DNA from: Chinchilla lanigera
Lineage: Eukaryota > Chordata > Mammalia > Rodentia > Chinchillidae
Length of the DNA stretch: 64,000 bases
Assembly (NCBI RefSeq): GCF_000276665.1
Contig: NW_004955425.1
Coordinates: forward strand, 26,015,841-26,079,840
Direction of reading: 5' to 3'
Below are positions 44,811 to 57,089 of this stretch, piece after piece. The position numbers and the translations under genes were made by a program. The notes under the pieces are model-generated. The model was not told the DNA's origin. It searched no databases and saw only the letters and a list, made by a program, of their open reading frames with translations. Numbering within the stretch: position 1 is the first letter of the stretch; each line of letters opens with the position of its first letter.

Positions 44811-44812
44811 TT

Positions 44813-45000
44813 TGTTTGATTTTTATTTTTTTGAGACAAGGTCTTGCTCTGTAATTCAGGCTGGCCTTGAACTCATGATGTAGGCCAAGCTGGCCTTGAA
44901 CTCATGATGTAGGCCAAGCTGGCCTTGAACTCTGAAGTAATTCTCTTGCCTCAGTCTCCCAAGTGCTGGGATTACAAGTGTGTACCACCACTCCCGGTCA
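44813..45000 (-). repeat. B1-type SINE with an extra 29-bp unit, minus strand
   Basis: TTTTTTTGAGACAAGGTCTT and GTGCTGGGATTACAAGTGTG bracket a 29-bp unit (starting CTGGCCTTGAACTCATGATG) repeated exactly at 44861-44889 and 44890-44918, with a third partial unit after. Confidence 0.93.
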
Positions 45001-45004
45001 CAGT

Positions 45005-45970
45005 TTATTGTTGAAGCTGCAGAAACAAGCAAAATGGAATTTGTGCCCTGTTAAGCAACTCTCTTGCCACCTCCGGTTTACTCAGATGCTCTAGCTGTGG
45101 GATTCCCCAGGGTCCCTGGGTGCTACAAGTGAGTTTGTGGACCAGACTCTCTTTCTCTCTCTCCATTAATGAAACAAAACTGGGCTTATAGTTCTAACGG
45201 CAAGGAAAGAAAAGCCAGAGCTTGTTCTACCACTTTCAGCTCAGTGTTTAATATTCAATATGGCGCACAGTTTGTTGAGAAAATAAGGTACATATTTTGT
45301 CATTCCCCTTGTAGATTTTAGTCAACACATGGAGGTGTTTGAAATGATCTGCTAATCCGGTTTCCTCTCCTTGAACCATCTGGTTCAAATTCTGTCTACC
45401 TGCTTGGAGTGCGCTAGTCTTGTCTTAGTGTACATATAAGGAAGTCACAACTCATTAACAGTTTAGGGAAAATCCCTGTGGAAATATACAGCTTTACTAT
45501 TGTGGTAGGTTTTCTCTTGGGAGCAAATTAGATGGGACTTTGATGTAAACCAAAGAAACTTGAGGGTTTTTGGAAGACCTGAGTGCTCTTGAAAAAAAAA
45601 ATTGAGCTCATTTAAAAGCTTTTATTTTAAATGAGAACAAGTCATTTGTATCATTAGCTCCCTCCCGACATAGCTCAAGCTGGCGCGGTCAAGTGCAGCG
45701 AGGAGCAGAATGTACCTGCTGGCTTCATGAATGGGCCCCTGCCCTGAATTCAGGAATGATCATCACTTAGCATTATAGTCCTCCGGCACAGCCTGAGGTC
45801 GGCTGAGCCAGTAGACCTAGTCAGTCTTCCTGTCACCTCCGTTTTAGAATCTAGAAGAGCTAAATACCCTTCTTTCCAGCCTCTTTCAAACAGTGGTGTG
45901 TCCATGCCAAAATATTTTGGCCAAAGACTTACAAGTCAGAGCTTGCTGAGAGTTCCTGGGAAATACTTCT
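45005..45970. other. Intergenic DNA, no gene seen
   Basis: Unique sequence without recognised features. Confidence 0.5.
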
Positions 45971-45977
45971 TTCATTT

Positions 45978-46143
45978 TTTTTTTTTTTTTTTTTTTGGTC
46001 TTTTTTGAGACAGGGTCTCACTATGCAGTTCAGGCTGGCCTTGAGCTCACTTTGTAGCCCAGTGTGGTCTTGAACTCGCAACAATCCTCCTGCCTCAGCC
46101 TTTCAAGTGCTAGGATGACAGGTGTGTGCCACCATGCCCAGCG
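45978..46143 (-). repeat. B1-type SINE, minus strand, with short target duplication
   Basis: Long poly-T, TTTTGAGACAGGGTCTCAC, CAGTGTGGTCTTGAACTCGC, GTGTGTGCCACCATGCCCAG. CTTCTTTC flanks both sides. Confidence 0.93.
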
Positions 46144-46459
46144 CTTCTTTCTTAATAAAAGGGAAGAGCATCTCTGGACTCATCTTCCCTCCATCGTTCT
46201 TAGACTCAAGGAGCAAGATTGGGTATAGATGTGATTGCTGGAGCAGAGGTAGTCATTTTATGAGCATAAGGAAGAGGCGTAAACATTTCAGACGGCAGCC
46301 TGAGTTTGAGGAGGTCCTGAACTCAGACTTGCATCTGTCTTCTAGATTTCTCCCTTTTTATTTAACTGACTTTATTGGTTACTTGCAGCTGAGAGCGATC
46401 CTATAACTGACATAAATTCTGTATGTGCTTCTCTACTACTGTATTCTTGAGTTCTATTT

Positions 46460-46752
46460 CAGGGGACTGAACCAAGCACAGACTGAAAATACTTTCAGTA
46501 CAGGGATTGTCTGAACTTGCACTAGCTTTTTTTGTTATTCCTAAGCAAAACAGTGTATCAACTCTTTACCCAACATTTACACGTATTATATATTGTAAAT
46601 ATGTACTGTAGAGATGATTTAAAGTGAGCTAGAGGATGTGAATTGTTATATGCAAATATTATGCTATACTATATAAGGGATTTGAAAATCTGCAGATTTT
46701 GGTATGCTGGGGGGCCTGGAACTAGTTCCCCTGGGATAACGAGGGACGACTG
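46460..46752. mobile_element. MER2 (TcMar-Tigger) DNA transposon, left-truncated
   Basis: GTACTGTAGAGATGATTTAA, AATTGTTATATGCAAATATT, ATTTTGGTATGCTGGGGGG, ATAACGAGGGACGACTG follow the right two thirds of MER2. Confidence 0.85.
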
Positions 46753-46759
46753 AACTTGT

Positions 46760-49680
46760 TTTTACCTTGGAAAGATGTTCGTGAGTATAGTAACTTTAGT
46801 CAACTTTCCTTCCTCCACCACGGCTCCTAGTCTTCCATGTAGGCTTTTGGGTTTCCGCCTACGGGAGATTACACAATGTGAACTGAAGGAATGAATCAAA
46901 GTTTCCTTCTCTCTCCTCTTGTAGTACTTAGGACTCGCCCAGTGAAATCTGTGTTATGGTTGATTTCCTTGTGTACTTGTTGCCGTGGCTGAAATCTGGG
47001 GCTCTCATACACCCCCTTTCCACTTCCTTCCACCTTCCCACTTTTTGTAAGCACTTTGCCTCAGCACCACGGGTCTCATCTTACACAAAGTCAGTTCAAA
47101 GGTGCAATGCAACCCTCAGAAGTTACATGCACATTTATAGCGTCTGACATTTTAAGGAAGATCTTTGGTGACAAGGAAATAAAGAAGATAATCCTTAAAA
47201 GCAGATGCAGATGTTCCACTTCCTGATTTAAAACAGTATATAATATCAAAAAATAAAATGCTGTCATAAACACTTCTACTTTTCCCGAACTGGATTTTGC
47301 TTGGAGAACAACAACAAAAAGACAAGAAAGAGTGCTTCCCATAGGACAGAATAGAAAATAAGGCCACAAGAATCTGTGTTCAGCTTTATTTTTTTTCCCT
47401 AGAGGTGTACTGTTCAAGGACAAAGAATCTTTTCTAAGAGTTTTTCTTCAGTCCTCGAAAACTCCCAGAGACAAGGCCCCAACCTAGCAGGTCAAAGGCC
47501 CACTCCACCAGAACTTCCTTTGGGCCCAGGCCTGCTTGGCAGGAAGTGGTAGATTTCCTCCCCGGTAGGAAGCCCTCCCAGAGCACCGCAGGTTTGGGGG
47601 AGGGAAGGCAACCATTGTGAGCACTCAAAGTCGGAACTGAACCGGGAGTGATTGCCCACTGGGAGGGATTGCCCAGAGCTGAGATCTTGTCCCTGTCTGT
47701 GAGGATGGGACACTGTGCTCATACTTTTTCAAATGGAACCGGACCTGCAGGAGCATTCTGCAGAACCCAGGTGGCTGAATGCCCTGGGGGCAATGCTCCC
47801 CCAAAAGCATTTTGCAGATTCCTTGACCTTTGCAAGATTTCCATAAAATGAAGTTTCCTTGGCCCATGGAGGTAGGGAAACACTGACTTAAAGGTAAACA
47901 AGTTCCTTCCCTATTGTGGTTCTCTAAGAGGGGATTCTGTACCCAGCACACTCCAAATTTCCTTGGTGTCAGACTTTTTTTTTGTTTTTCTGCCGGAAGA
48001 GCAAAATGTTCCTCAAAGAGTAGCAAACTGCCCTGGCAAACAACTTAGGGAAACGATACAGTGAGAAGTCTGTTGCAGGATCCAGCCTCCTCCCCCTCTT
48101 TAATCTCTCTGAGCTACAAAAGGAAGAGCAGCTAACAGTACCTGGCTATTTGTATTTAGTCTGCACCTAGCCCAGCTCTCCACCGGAGAAGCATTTGTTT
48201 TAACCTGTAACCTGCATTTGACAGCTCAAGCTTCTTCAGAGAGTGAACAGGAAAAATATGGGCGAAGACAAAAATTTTGCAGCTCCAGTGACATTATTCT
48301 GCCTCTCCTTACTGGCAATGCAAAGTTTACCTTGTTGAGGGGAAAAAGCTTCAGAGAACCTGGTAGTGTTTACACAGGCACGGGAAACTATTGGCAAAGC
48401 GGCAGCTGTATTTTTCAGAGTCACATGAGTTACCCGCTGCATTCACGGAGAAAGCTGCTGGCTTCCTCTTTTTTGTTTGGTTTTGACACAAAACCAATTG
48501 GCTAATTCTTTTGTTGGGAGAGAAAGGAATTTGAAAGTGATTGTTCATTTTTAAAAAGAAATCACTCCTTTTCTTTTTCTTTTTCTTTTTTTTTTGCCAG
48601 CTGGATGAGCCATGATTAAGATCTCTATTCTTTCTAATATCCTGAAACACTGCGTTGGCTGACAGATTGCAGATCGGCTGCCCCACCCTAGAATTTCTTT
48701 CGAGCATTAAGCTAGTGTCTACATCCACCCTCTGATCAGCTGCTTGGGGGTATCTGGGAGGCACCACAGCTTGTCCTTGTTGATGGGGCTCAGAAATCAT
48801 ACCCGCAAGGATGCACCTGAGCCTGCTGAGTGTGGGGGTTGAAGGAACAAGGCTGGGAAGCAAGGTCTCTCTGACAGATCCTCATGGCCTTCCTCCCACC
48901 CCTTTCTCCCTGTAGGTGGGCTGTAGACACTGCCTTTCCTCTTCCTTCATGAGGGTCATGGAGACTAGAATCCTTCTCCCCATGGCAGCCATGAGACCAG
49001 AAATACTACCCTAACCTTCCCCTGCCTTTCTGTGTAAGAGCTGGCTGTATAGAAATTGTCTGAGCCGCCTGACTTTCATGTAGGTCATAAGACCTACCTT
49101 CAGGAGTGGTCTGCCCCGTTCTCAGGAGGAGGAGGAGCGTCATACGCAGGGGCTGAGAAGAATGCAGATGGGCCTTGCTGGGGTCCCCTTCACTCTGATC
49201 CCTTCACCCCATCACATCTCTATACGGCCCTGCTTGTCTCAACTCTTCATCTCCTTCACTCAGGCCCTCCCTCTTCGGGTACCACACTCCAAACGGCCTC
49301 TCCTCATTAGGCCTTTTAAAAGGCCAGAGCGACCTTTTAAAACAAGTCACATCAGATGGCTCCCTGGCTTCAAGCCTGTCTGAGCCCCTCCACCTCCCTG
49401 GCAGTGGATCCCACAGGGGGATGCAAATGTTCCATCCTCTCCTGAGATTCCACTCACTGGGGAAAGCTGAGCCCATATCTACACCTAGACGGACAGTGCC
49501 ATAGACTATTCTCCATGGGACCTACACACTTCAGTCGCCTTTGTATGGGGGACTTTCTTGCAGGGTCTGACTTTCCCGGCCCCTCCGAGGCCTTCTCATA
49601 CTGTGTTCTCCTCACACCGGTTTCTGGGAAGCCCCCAAACCCACCATGTTTCACCTTACTATGCATTTGGCTTACCATTT
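46760..49680. other. Long repeat-poor intergenic stretch, no gene seen
   Basis: Only a T-rich simple tract at about 48567-48596 was recognised. Antisense frames such as 48351-48863 include a lysine run from that tract and are not credible. Possible conserved non-coding DNA near 48220-48450. Confidence 0.45.
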
Positions 49681-49694
49681 TCTTTTCTTCAGAT

Positions 49695-49720
49695 GTCCTA
49701 TCTATCTATCACCTACCTAC

Positions 49721-49774
<54 letters not shown>

Positions 49775-49805
49775 GTCTATCTATCTATCTATCTATCTAT
49801 CTATC
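49695..49805 (+). repeat. Compound microsatellite (TATC)n(TC)n(TATC)n
   Basis: ATCT/ACCT units, about 25 TC units, then about 9 CTAT units. Confidence 0.97.
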
Positions 49806-49811
49806 ATGTCT

Positions 49812-49962
49812 TCTTTCTTCTTTGAGACAGGGTCTCACTATGCAGTTCAGGCTGGTCTTGAACTCACTTTGTAGCTCAGGCTGGCCTTGAACTTGCAGCA
49901 ATCCTCTTGTCTCAGCCTCCTGAGTGCTGGGGTTATAGGCTTGTGCCACCTTACCTGACCAG
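49812..49962 (-). repeat. B1-type SINE, minus strand
   Basis: TTTGAGACAGGGTCTCACTA, two CAGGCTGG..CTTGAACT units, GTGCTGGGGTTATAGGCTTG. The microsatellite lies at its tail side. Confidence 0.93.
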
Positions 49963-49981
49963 ATGTCCTTTTTCCTTTTTG

Positions 49982-50055
49982 AGGGTACTGGAGCTCACTC
50001 CAGGTCTCGTACATGCTAGGTGAGTACTCTACATTGAGTTACACCCCAGCCTCCT
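49982..50055 (-). repeat. ID-type SINE, old, minus strand
   Basis: GGTACTGGAGCTCACTCCAG to GAGTTACACCCCAGCCTC. Confidence 0.7.
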
Positions 50056-50059
50056 ACTT

Positions 50060-51280
50060 CCTTTCTTTGCCTGATGAAATCATAGGGGCAAGTCTGTAAT
50101 AACTCATTCAGATTCAGAACCTTACGTGCCTTTCATGGGGACAGGGAGATGGGGAATATCTTTCAATTCAGGGGCTAGGAAATCATTTTCAGGGCAGTTG
50201 AATGGGCCCAAGAATAAGGTAGTGGTTTGAAGATCCTTTTTTACAAGCTGAATGGACAGAAGCTTGGACAGTAGCTTGTGACACAGTCTGTCTAGGTGTG
50301 GAGATGTGCCTCAGTCTCCCTTCCTGTGATGTGGGCTCAGTTTCCCCAGAGCATGGAAACTCAGGAGGAGATGGAGAGCATTTGCACCCACTTTGTTGGG
50401 TCCAGGGCTAGGGAGGTAAGAGAATTTCAGAGTGGAGCCCCTCCCTGAGATTGGCGGTTGGGGAGAAGCAAGACCAGGCTGGAGAGGTCTTGATTGCAGA
50501 ACAGCTTCGAAGCCCTTCCAGAAAGCTTTAGAAGGCCTTCTAGTGTTTAATTTATTCAGAGTGTGCAGAATGGTAAAACATCATGCTTTGGCATGTAATT
50601 TTCTGAGCCCCAACAATCTACTCCACGTGTGAACCTTCATCAGATGCTTTTCTTGAGACCTGCCTTAGGCTCATCAAGCAGAAATGGCCACTTTGGAACA
50701 TCTTCATGTCACCCAATCTCCGCATCAGAACCCCTAATTTTTACCTCGTATCTGCAGTGCCACGAGAAATGATGGATGCGGCTTGTTTTGGGGTGGATTA
50801 TGATGCATCAAAAGAAAGCCAATACAGCTGCCCGTAATACATGTTCAGTGAATAGGCAAGTTGTTAATCCCTGAAGGTACTTTCCTTTCCTCTACCAGCT
50901 GAGAGGAAAGAAGGGAATGTTTCGTGATAAAGTGGCCTTGCTGAGCAGCTGCTGATGGGTGGATGCCACTGGGGAACGCCAGAGACTGTCTTTCCCTCCC
51001 TGCCATCTGGGGACTCCACGGGCAGACGGTCGTGGGCAGCCTGCTCCAGCATGCTGCTCTGAGCTCCAGCTCCACAGACCTGGAACTAGACGTCATCTGG
51101 CAGGTCTTAGGCATCTGAGACTTAACTGATTAGGTGTCAAATTGCCTGGTGTAAAGCCTCACGCAGACCGTATGTCCGTTACGCGTGAGTTTTCTCAACT
51201 TGCCATTTTTTAAAAAAAGCAAAAATACAATACTAATTTTTTTCTTGAAAATATATGCATCGCCTAAGTTATTAGGATAA
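50060..51280. other. Intergenic DNA, no gene seen
   Basis: Unique sequence; no domain in any frame. Confidence 0.5.
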
Positions 51281-51284
51281 TGAA

Positions 51285-51540
51285 TGTACATTTTCTCAAG
51301 CCCATGGAATGCATAATACCGTGTACGATACCCCCTTAATGGAAACTATGGAGTTTGTGTGATAGTAATGTGCCCGTGTGGGGCCATCGATTGGAACAAA
51401 TGGGCCACTCTGGTGGAGGACGTTGGATGTCGGCAGCGGAGGAGGCTGTGTTTGTGTGAGGCGCAGGCGTATGTGGGAGATCTCTGTACCATCCACTTAA
51501 CTTGGCTGTGAACCTAAAACTGCTCTAAAAAATAGTCTGT
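51285..51540 (+). repeat. Ancient L1 3'-end-like fragment, copy B
   Basis: GGGCCACTCTGGTGGAGGA, GGCGTATGTGGGAGATCTCT, TGTACCATCCACTTAACTTG, GAACCTAAAACTGCTCTAAA; colinear with 19485-19665. Confidence 0.55.
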
Positions 51541-51544
51541 TAAG

Positions 51545-52115
51545 ACTCTGCACAGGATGTGGGAAGAGAACAGCTGCGAGGTGCAGGACGTTTGTGTGTA
51601 AATCAGTCCTCTTCCTTTCTAAGGCAGCCACCCCTCCTTCTTTACCGTCTCTTCTCCTGCACCCCCAGCCTCCTCCACCTCTCTGGCTCTCTTGCCTCTT
51701 GACCTATGGACAGACGCGAGGTTCTCTCTCCCCAGAGAGCCCTCCTGGGCTATGCTTCCACTTGGTCTCCTCTTGGGGCCTCTGGCGGGCATTCCTGTGT
51801 GAGGCCCCTGCGCCCGGGCTTCTCTCCCAGCGAATCCTCTCACAGTTGCTCCACCCAGTCAACTCTGGCCTTCTCACTGCCAGACTCAGAGGAAAGTTCA
51901 GTCCTCGGCTAAATTTTATCATTGTGCCTTCGAAACTCTGCTGTCCCGCTTGGCTGTGGTGACCTCACGCTATCCCAGTCCTCTTCCTACCCCGCTAACG
52001 ACGTCATCTCACATTTCTTCCCTCTTTCTACCTAAATGTTGGTACCAAAGTCCCACCCATCCTTTGAAATCCTGCCCAGTTTCTAGTTCTTCTGCAAACC
52101 CTAACGCCATCTCCA
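51545..52115. other. Pyrimidine-rich intergenic DNA, no gene seen
   Basis: C/T-rich strand bias gives open frames on both strands, none recognisable. Confidence 0.5.
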
Positions 52116-52119
52116 CACT

Positions 52120-52262
52120 CACTGCTTGTCATGTCATTATTCTGAGCCTCTGTTTCTTCATCTGCAAGGTGGAGCTCACAAGAGTCTACTTCGTAGGATC
52201 ATGAGGCTTCCCTGAGAGGAAGTCAACACACTGCCTGCCACTGATGAAGGTCTGAAATCATG
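52120..52262 (-). repeat. MIR SINE relic, minus strand
   Basis: TCTGAGCCTCTGTTTCTTCATCTGCAAG (known MIR core, reverse) spans about 52140-52167, followed by CACACTGCCTGCCACTGATG. Confidence 0.75.
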
Positions 52263-52269
52263 CGGACCA

Positions 52270-54335
52270 TCGTAATGTTATTTCTAGGTGTACTTAGATA
52301 AGTATTTTGATATTTTCTCAGAGAGATCCTAAGGTGGTTGGGGAGACAAAGAGGGTAGTTGGTTTACTCATCCTTTGTTCTTTTCTGTCACATTCCTTGT
52401 GCTCTATATTTCTCTCACTCACAGTAATGAAGTGTGCAGAATTCGGAACAGTTCAATCCAGCTGCACAAGGCCACACAAAGCTGCCCTTTGCCTACCTGG
52501 TGCAGGCTGGGAATGAGGAAGTCCCCGCCCTTGTGCAGTTCTCTGCTGGGCTGGAGGTGCGGGGTGGACTGACATAACTCCACAGTGGTGATGAGACTTA
52601 GGCTTTATGACTACAGTCAGCCGGTACGGTGTGCGGGTTGTTTAAGGCACAATTCAACGTGTGTCTACAGTTACACAGTTTGACTTTATGGCGTCCTAAA
52701 TCTCTGAGGGGATGGTGTTACTCACACCAGGGAGATTGTGCAGGTGGTTCTGTGTGCTAACAGCTCCCGCGGCTTCTTTGTGAGGACAAGGCTGGCTCTA
52801 TTGGCTGGAATTCCACAGCTGCCAGGTTTATCCTCCCACGAAGTTTGCAAAACTTGTCCCCATATGTTCCTTTCCTAGCAATGGAAGGAGAGTTGGACTG
52901 GGTGACCTCTAAGGCACCTTCCGACCTTGAAACCTTGAGAGGTGAGGGTACAACAGCAGCCCAGGCCTAAGACCGGGGTTGGCACTGAAGCCAGCCTGTT
53001 TGGCTGGTTAGTGTTAATCAGTAAACAGTTGCTAAGACAATATTTGAGGGGTGGATCTAGTGGATTCAGGTGGAGGTGAGGTAGAAGAAAGTGTGCTTTG
53101 AGAACTGTAGTTAGAGGGAGCATAAAATGGGCCTAGCTCCTGCCCCACCTTCCCGGGGCACCCTTCCTTGGTGCCCTGTCAGCCCGTGCGGCATACTTGC
53201 CTGTAACATGCTCTGGACTTGGAGCATGATGGGCCTCTGGCCACGTGAGCTCACGCTTGTTTTTGAAAATGACATGTATTTGTTTTGCAGTTGCCAAAGA
53301 GGTTTTGACCTACTGCCTGAGATTAGTGTGACCTTGCCGTATACATTTTGGGGAAATGTCATGCTTCTCATAGTACCTAGTTCTGCAGTAGGGAAAGAGT
53401 AGGTGCTTCCTAACAATGCAGGCGGGGGTGGGGTAGCTTGAAAGTGAAAGTTTCCAGGGGCTGCAGCTGAAGCCTTCTGTGCCAGGCAGGAGAAGGTCGG
53501 AGCTCCTCCCTTTCCCCAGGATACGTCGTTCAGAAATGACAGCCTGGCACTTTCACTAAAATTCCTGGACCCACAAATCCATTGCTGCTTGAACTGAATT
53601 CTTTTATAGTTGGTGTCTAAGAAGAATAACTAAGTAAAAAAGATAGAATGGCAGGTGGGGGTTAGCCTCGCATTGACCCTTGGGGAGTACAAACTTTCTC
53701 TTTGTCTCTAGCCCTGATTCCCATCTCTAAGCTGGGTTCCATAGACAGCTGGAGTCCAAGGTTGGCTGCAGGGATAGTGAGCTTTTCAAGATTTCATGCA
53801 GATTCTGTGGTGCATATATTTTCTAGAGAATGGGTTCATTGCTTTAAACATCTTGATCCTTGAGTGCTATCCATGTTTCTGCCACATACGTTTTGTGGGG
53901 AATTATTCCTATGAGAAGATACTAGATCTTACAAGAGAAAAGTGGGGTGAACAGGCTGTTTGTTTTGGGGCCCCAAGCTCAAGGGCAAAGCTCAAATTGT
54001 GATGTTTTTAGTACAAACTTATTCAGGGCAAGTGGCCAAACTCTCAACACTAATATTGCCTCTAATTCAAGTTAAACAACCTGCCACCCTTACTGGTAAA
54101 ATCTGAGTGTGGGAGACTGACTCATGGTCAAGGATCTTCAATATTGGGAGGCCTGGGCTTCATAAAGTCTCTCTGGTGAGTTTGGGGCATGGTCTGGTTC
54201 CGGTGGAGAGTCTGGAGCAAAGACCCAGGAAAAGTTTCGTTTTTTCAGTAAGCTTGGGAAGGAAAAAGCTGGGAGACTTTTCCTGAAATGCAGGCCACTC
54301 ACACAACATCAAACCTAGAAAAAAAACCAACATCC
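52270..54335. other. Intergenic DNA, no gene seen
   Basis: Mostly unique. Frames at 53111-53416 (-) and 53127-53402 (+) overlap on opposite strands and have no domains. Confidence 0.5.
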
Positions 54336-54340
54336 TATTT

Positions 54341-55015
54341 TAGTTACTTTTCTCATTACTGAGACAAAATATCGCACATCCAAAGTTAAAGGAAGCCAGG
54401 TTTATTTCGGCTCCCAGTTTGTAGAGCTTTCAGTCCATAATTAGCTGGCTCCAAGGCTGGGTGGCACATGGCAGAGGGGCATCCCAGAGGAGAAACAGTT
54501 CATGGTGGGCAGAAGGTAGCAAAAGCAAGCAAGCAACACATGACAAGCAGCCAGCCACAAGTGACCCCAGCAGCCTTCTTTGTTCTTTCCCAGCAGTGTT
54601 CTGTCCAGGCTACCCACCCTTAGGGCAGGTAACACTCACAACCAGGCTGAGGGGTTTCTTTTTGTTTTGTTTTGTTTTTGTTTTTATCTTTTTGAGACAG
54701 GGTCTCACTATGCAGTTCAGGCTGGTTTTGAACTCACTTTGTAGCCCAGGCTGGCCTTGAACTCACAATGACTCTCTTGCCTCAGCCTCCCTAGTGCTGA
54801 GATTATAGGCATGCACCACGCCTGGCTATGAGGGATTCTTATCTACTCCTAGAACTATGTCAAGCCAACCAATGGACTAATTTAGTAACCACACACCTTT
54901 GAGCTCAGCATCACACATTTAATCCCACCATCACATACCCTAGATCCAGCCACCTCTGAAAAAGTCCCACCCATGACCAAATGAGGCTTTGAGGGACATC
55001 TAGACAGCCATAACA
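54341..55015 (-). mobile_element. MaLR-type solo LTR with nested B1, minus strand
   Basis: TAGTTACTTTTCTCATTACT, GGTTTATTTCGGCTCCCAG, CAACCAATGGACTAATTTAG, CCTAGATCCAGCCACCTCTG, end AGCCATAACA. Same subtype as 27250-27655. Confidence 0.8.
54656..54828 (-). repeat. B1-type SINE nested in LTR, minus strand
   Basis: T-rich tail, TTTTTGAGACAGGGTCTCAC, two GGCTGG..TTGAACTCAC units, GAGATTATAGGCATGCACC. GAGGG(G)TTCTT-like flanks look like a target duplication. Confidence 0.93.
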
Positions 55016-55019
55016 ATCC

Positions 55020-55430
55020 TACGTCCCTGCCTTCAACAGAGTTCTAGGGAAAGCATCATTACATCTGTATTTCTCAATGAGAGATCAACTTTAACCCTCC
55101 ATTTGAGCAGGGTTTAGAAGTTCTTTCTGACAAGAAATTTAGCTCACAGGTCTTCAATTTGATGAACAGTACAAGACAGATAGTGCTCACTGGTGAGTAG
55201 GGACTGTGACATTGTGTGTCCACTGTGGGGGATTAACAAGCAAGAAGGACTAGGAAATTATATGTGGTTAGAAATGGGCTCTGAAGCGGGCGGTGCTCAG
55301 CAGGAAGCAGTGTCACTGACTTTAGAGACACGTCTGAGGCTCTGGGTCCAGACCAGGCCTGTTTAACAGTAGGGAAGCATTTGTTACAGTTTGGTACTAA
55401 AGAGAAATTAAAACTGAGATCAAAAACAGT
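55020..55430. other. Intergenic DNA, no gene seen
   Basis: Unique sequence, nothing recognised. Confidence 0.5.
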
Positions 55431-55436
55431 TGCTGG

Positions 55437-55605
55437 GCTGGGCATGTCCAGGCAAACCTATTATCCCAGCATTCTGGGAGGCTGAAGCAGGAAGACAGAA
55501 AGCTCAAGCCTAGCCTCGGCAGCTTAGTGACTTAAACTATCTCAAAACAAAAGAGGAACCAGGGATGTAACTCAGTGAAGGCTCTGGGTTCAATCTTAAG
55601 TACCA
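55437..55605 (+). repeat. B1-ID dimer SINE, plus strand
   Basis: B1 half: ATTATCCCAGCATTCTGGGA, GAGGCTGAAGCAGGAAGAC. ID half: CAGGGATGTAACTCAGTGAA, GGGTTCAATCTTAAGTACC. Confidence 0.8.
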
Positions 55606-55613
55606 CCAGCCAA

Positions 55614-55649
<36 letters not shown>

Positions 55650-55650
55650 T
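55606..55650 (+). repeat. (CCAG)n microsatellite
   Basis: About 11 tetranucleotide units, growing from the 3' tail of the B1-ID dimer. Confidence 0.96.
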
Positions 55651-55654
55651 TGAA

Positions 55655-56880
55655 TGTCTTTGATGCTTCTGGACTATTTCTTTCATGTGAACAACTCATC
55701 TTACATTAAAAATAGATTATTTCCAACAACCCACTGCTTGAAATAGATTATCCGAAGCAGTCTAGAGAGAGACCCTTCTCCCTCGTACTTACATGGTGCA
55801 TCTTGTGGCTCCTCCAGTCACACAAACAAGTGAACACAGAACACCGCAGCACACAAACACCAAAACAACGAGACAGCCCAGATGTCTGACAGGGCAAGCA
55901 CACTGCTTCCTGATCATCTCGTAAGCTTCGAGGCTTGAGCTCCTTGTGAAGCCAGGCTTGCCACAACGTAAATAAACGGGGCTGCGTGGCCCTCCAGGCT
56001 GGAGGCTGATGCCCAGCACCCCAGGCCTGTGGTCCAAGGGTGGGTTGTCTGGCTGCTTCTTGTGAACCCTAGTATCGCTGGGGGCCTGATGAGGGCGTGG
56101 CTCAGGTGAGGCAAACCCATGCCTTTGTGGGAACCAAGGCCTGATGCTTTGTTTCCTGGCCAGGGATATTTCCTTTTTTTAAAAAAATTAATTTTAATTA
56201 ACGAATTAATCCATTAGATTGCTACATTTTAGGTGTACATAACAATCATATTCATCATAGGGAATTTGTGTCTGTACATGATATATCTTGCTGCTTCTTT
56301 TTTTCCCCATTCCCCTCCCTGCTTCAGCCCCCTTCCCCTCCTTATTTACAAAAGCTTTATTTCCATTTCTCTTTGCTTTTTTCTTGTCCCTCCCTTCCTT
56401 CGTTCGTTCGTTCATTCCTTCCCTCCCCTCTGCTTGTTCCCCTTCTCATTTGAAGACTTTCTTCCCATTTCCCACTGTGGGATATTTCCTTAGAGCTGGA
56501 GATGCCTCCCGCGCTCCCTTGCTTCCTTTCCCTCCCACCTCTGCCCAAAAGCCCGTGTCGGGCTCCGGGATCCTCTGAGGGACTGGAGCAGAACAAGACT
56601 CTGGCTCAGTCTTCCCCCACAGTTACTGTGTTTGACCCAGTGGAATAGGAGAGAAACATTAAAATCAGATTGTATGTCCCCACAAAATGACTAAGCCATT
56701 TCTTAAAGAGGACAACTCCAAAAAAGAAAAAAAAAAAAAAATCAAGGAGATTGCATCACCTGAAATAATTTAAATAATAAAGCATACTTTGAATTAAAAT
56801 TTAAACTTAATATCTTCTCTTGCCCCAAATAATTGGTCATTAGTGTGCATTTGGAATGGAAGAGAGAATATATGTGTCAA
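55655..56880. other. Intergenic DNA with C/T-rich stretch, no gene seen
   Basis: 56290-56480 is strongly pyrimidine-rich with short TTCG/TTCC repeats. The segment 56180-56290 vaguely resembles the L1 3'UTR-like DNA near 15.9 kb. Confidence 0.5.
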
Positions 56881-56889
56881 TGATCCTCC

Positions 56890-57085
56890 TACCACTAATG
56901 CCATCCTGTGCCTCATCTGTGTCATCCTCACCAGTGACCTTCGCGACGAGCAGGCAGTGTCATCATCCCGATTCCGGAGACACTTGAGCAGCTGTGACCT
57001 TGCGTAGAACAAACCTGGTCAGGTATGATCAGAGACTCAAATTCATGTCTCCTGTTGCCAGATCCTTGGACTTCCCTCTTGTAGG
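56890..57085 (+). repeat. MIR SINE relic
   Basis: CATCCTCACCAGTGACCTTC, GGCAGTGTCATCATCCC, GACACTTGAGCAGCTGTGAC, CATGTCTCCTGTTGCCAGAT follow the MIR order. Confidence 0.65.
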
Positions 57086-57089
57086 CCCC

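Noticed and set aside
49515..49890. Frames with long Ser-Leu and Tyr-Leu-Ser-Ile runs
   Set aside because: Products of the TC/TATC microsatellite followed by a B1 SINE.
55606..55650. Short regular repeats that could suggest a CRISPR-like array
   Set aside because: Contiguous tetranucleotide microsatellite with no spacers, in a mammalian genome.
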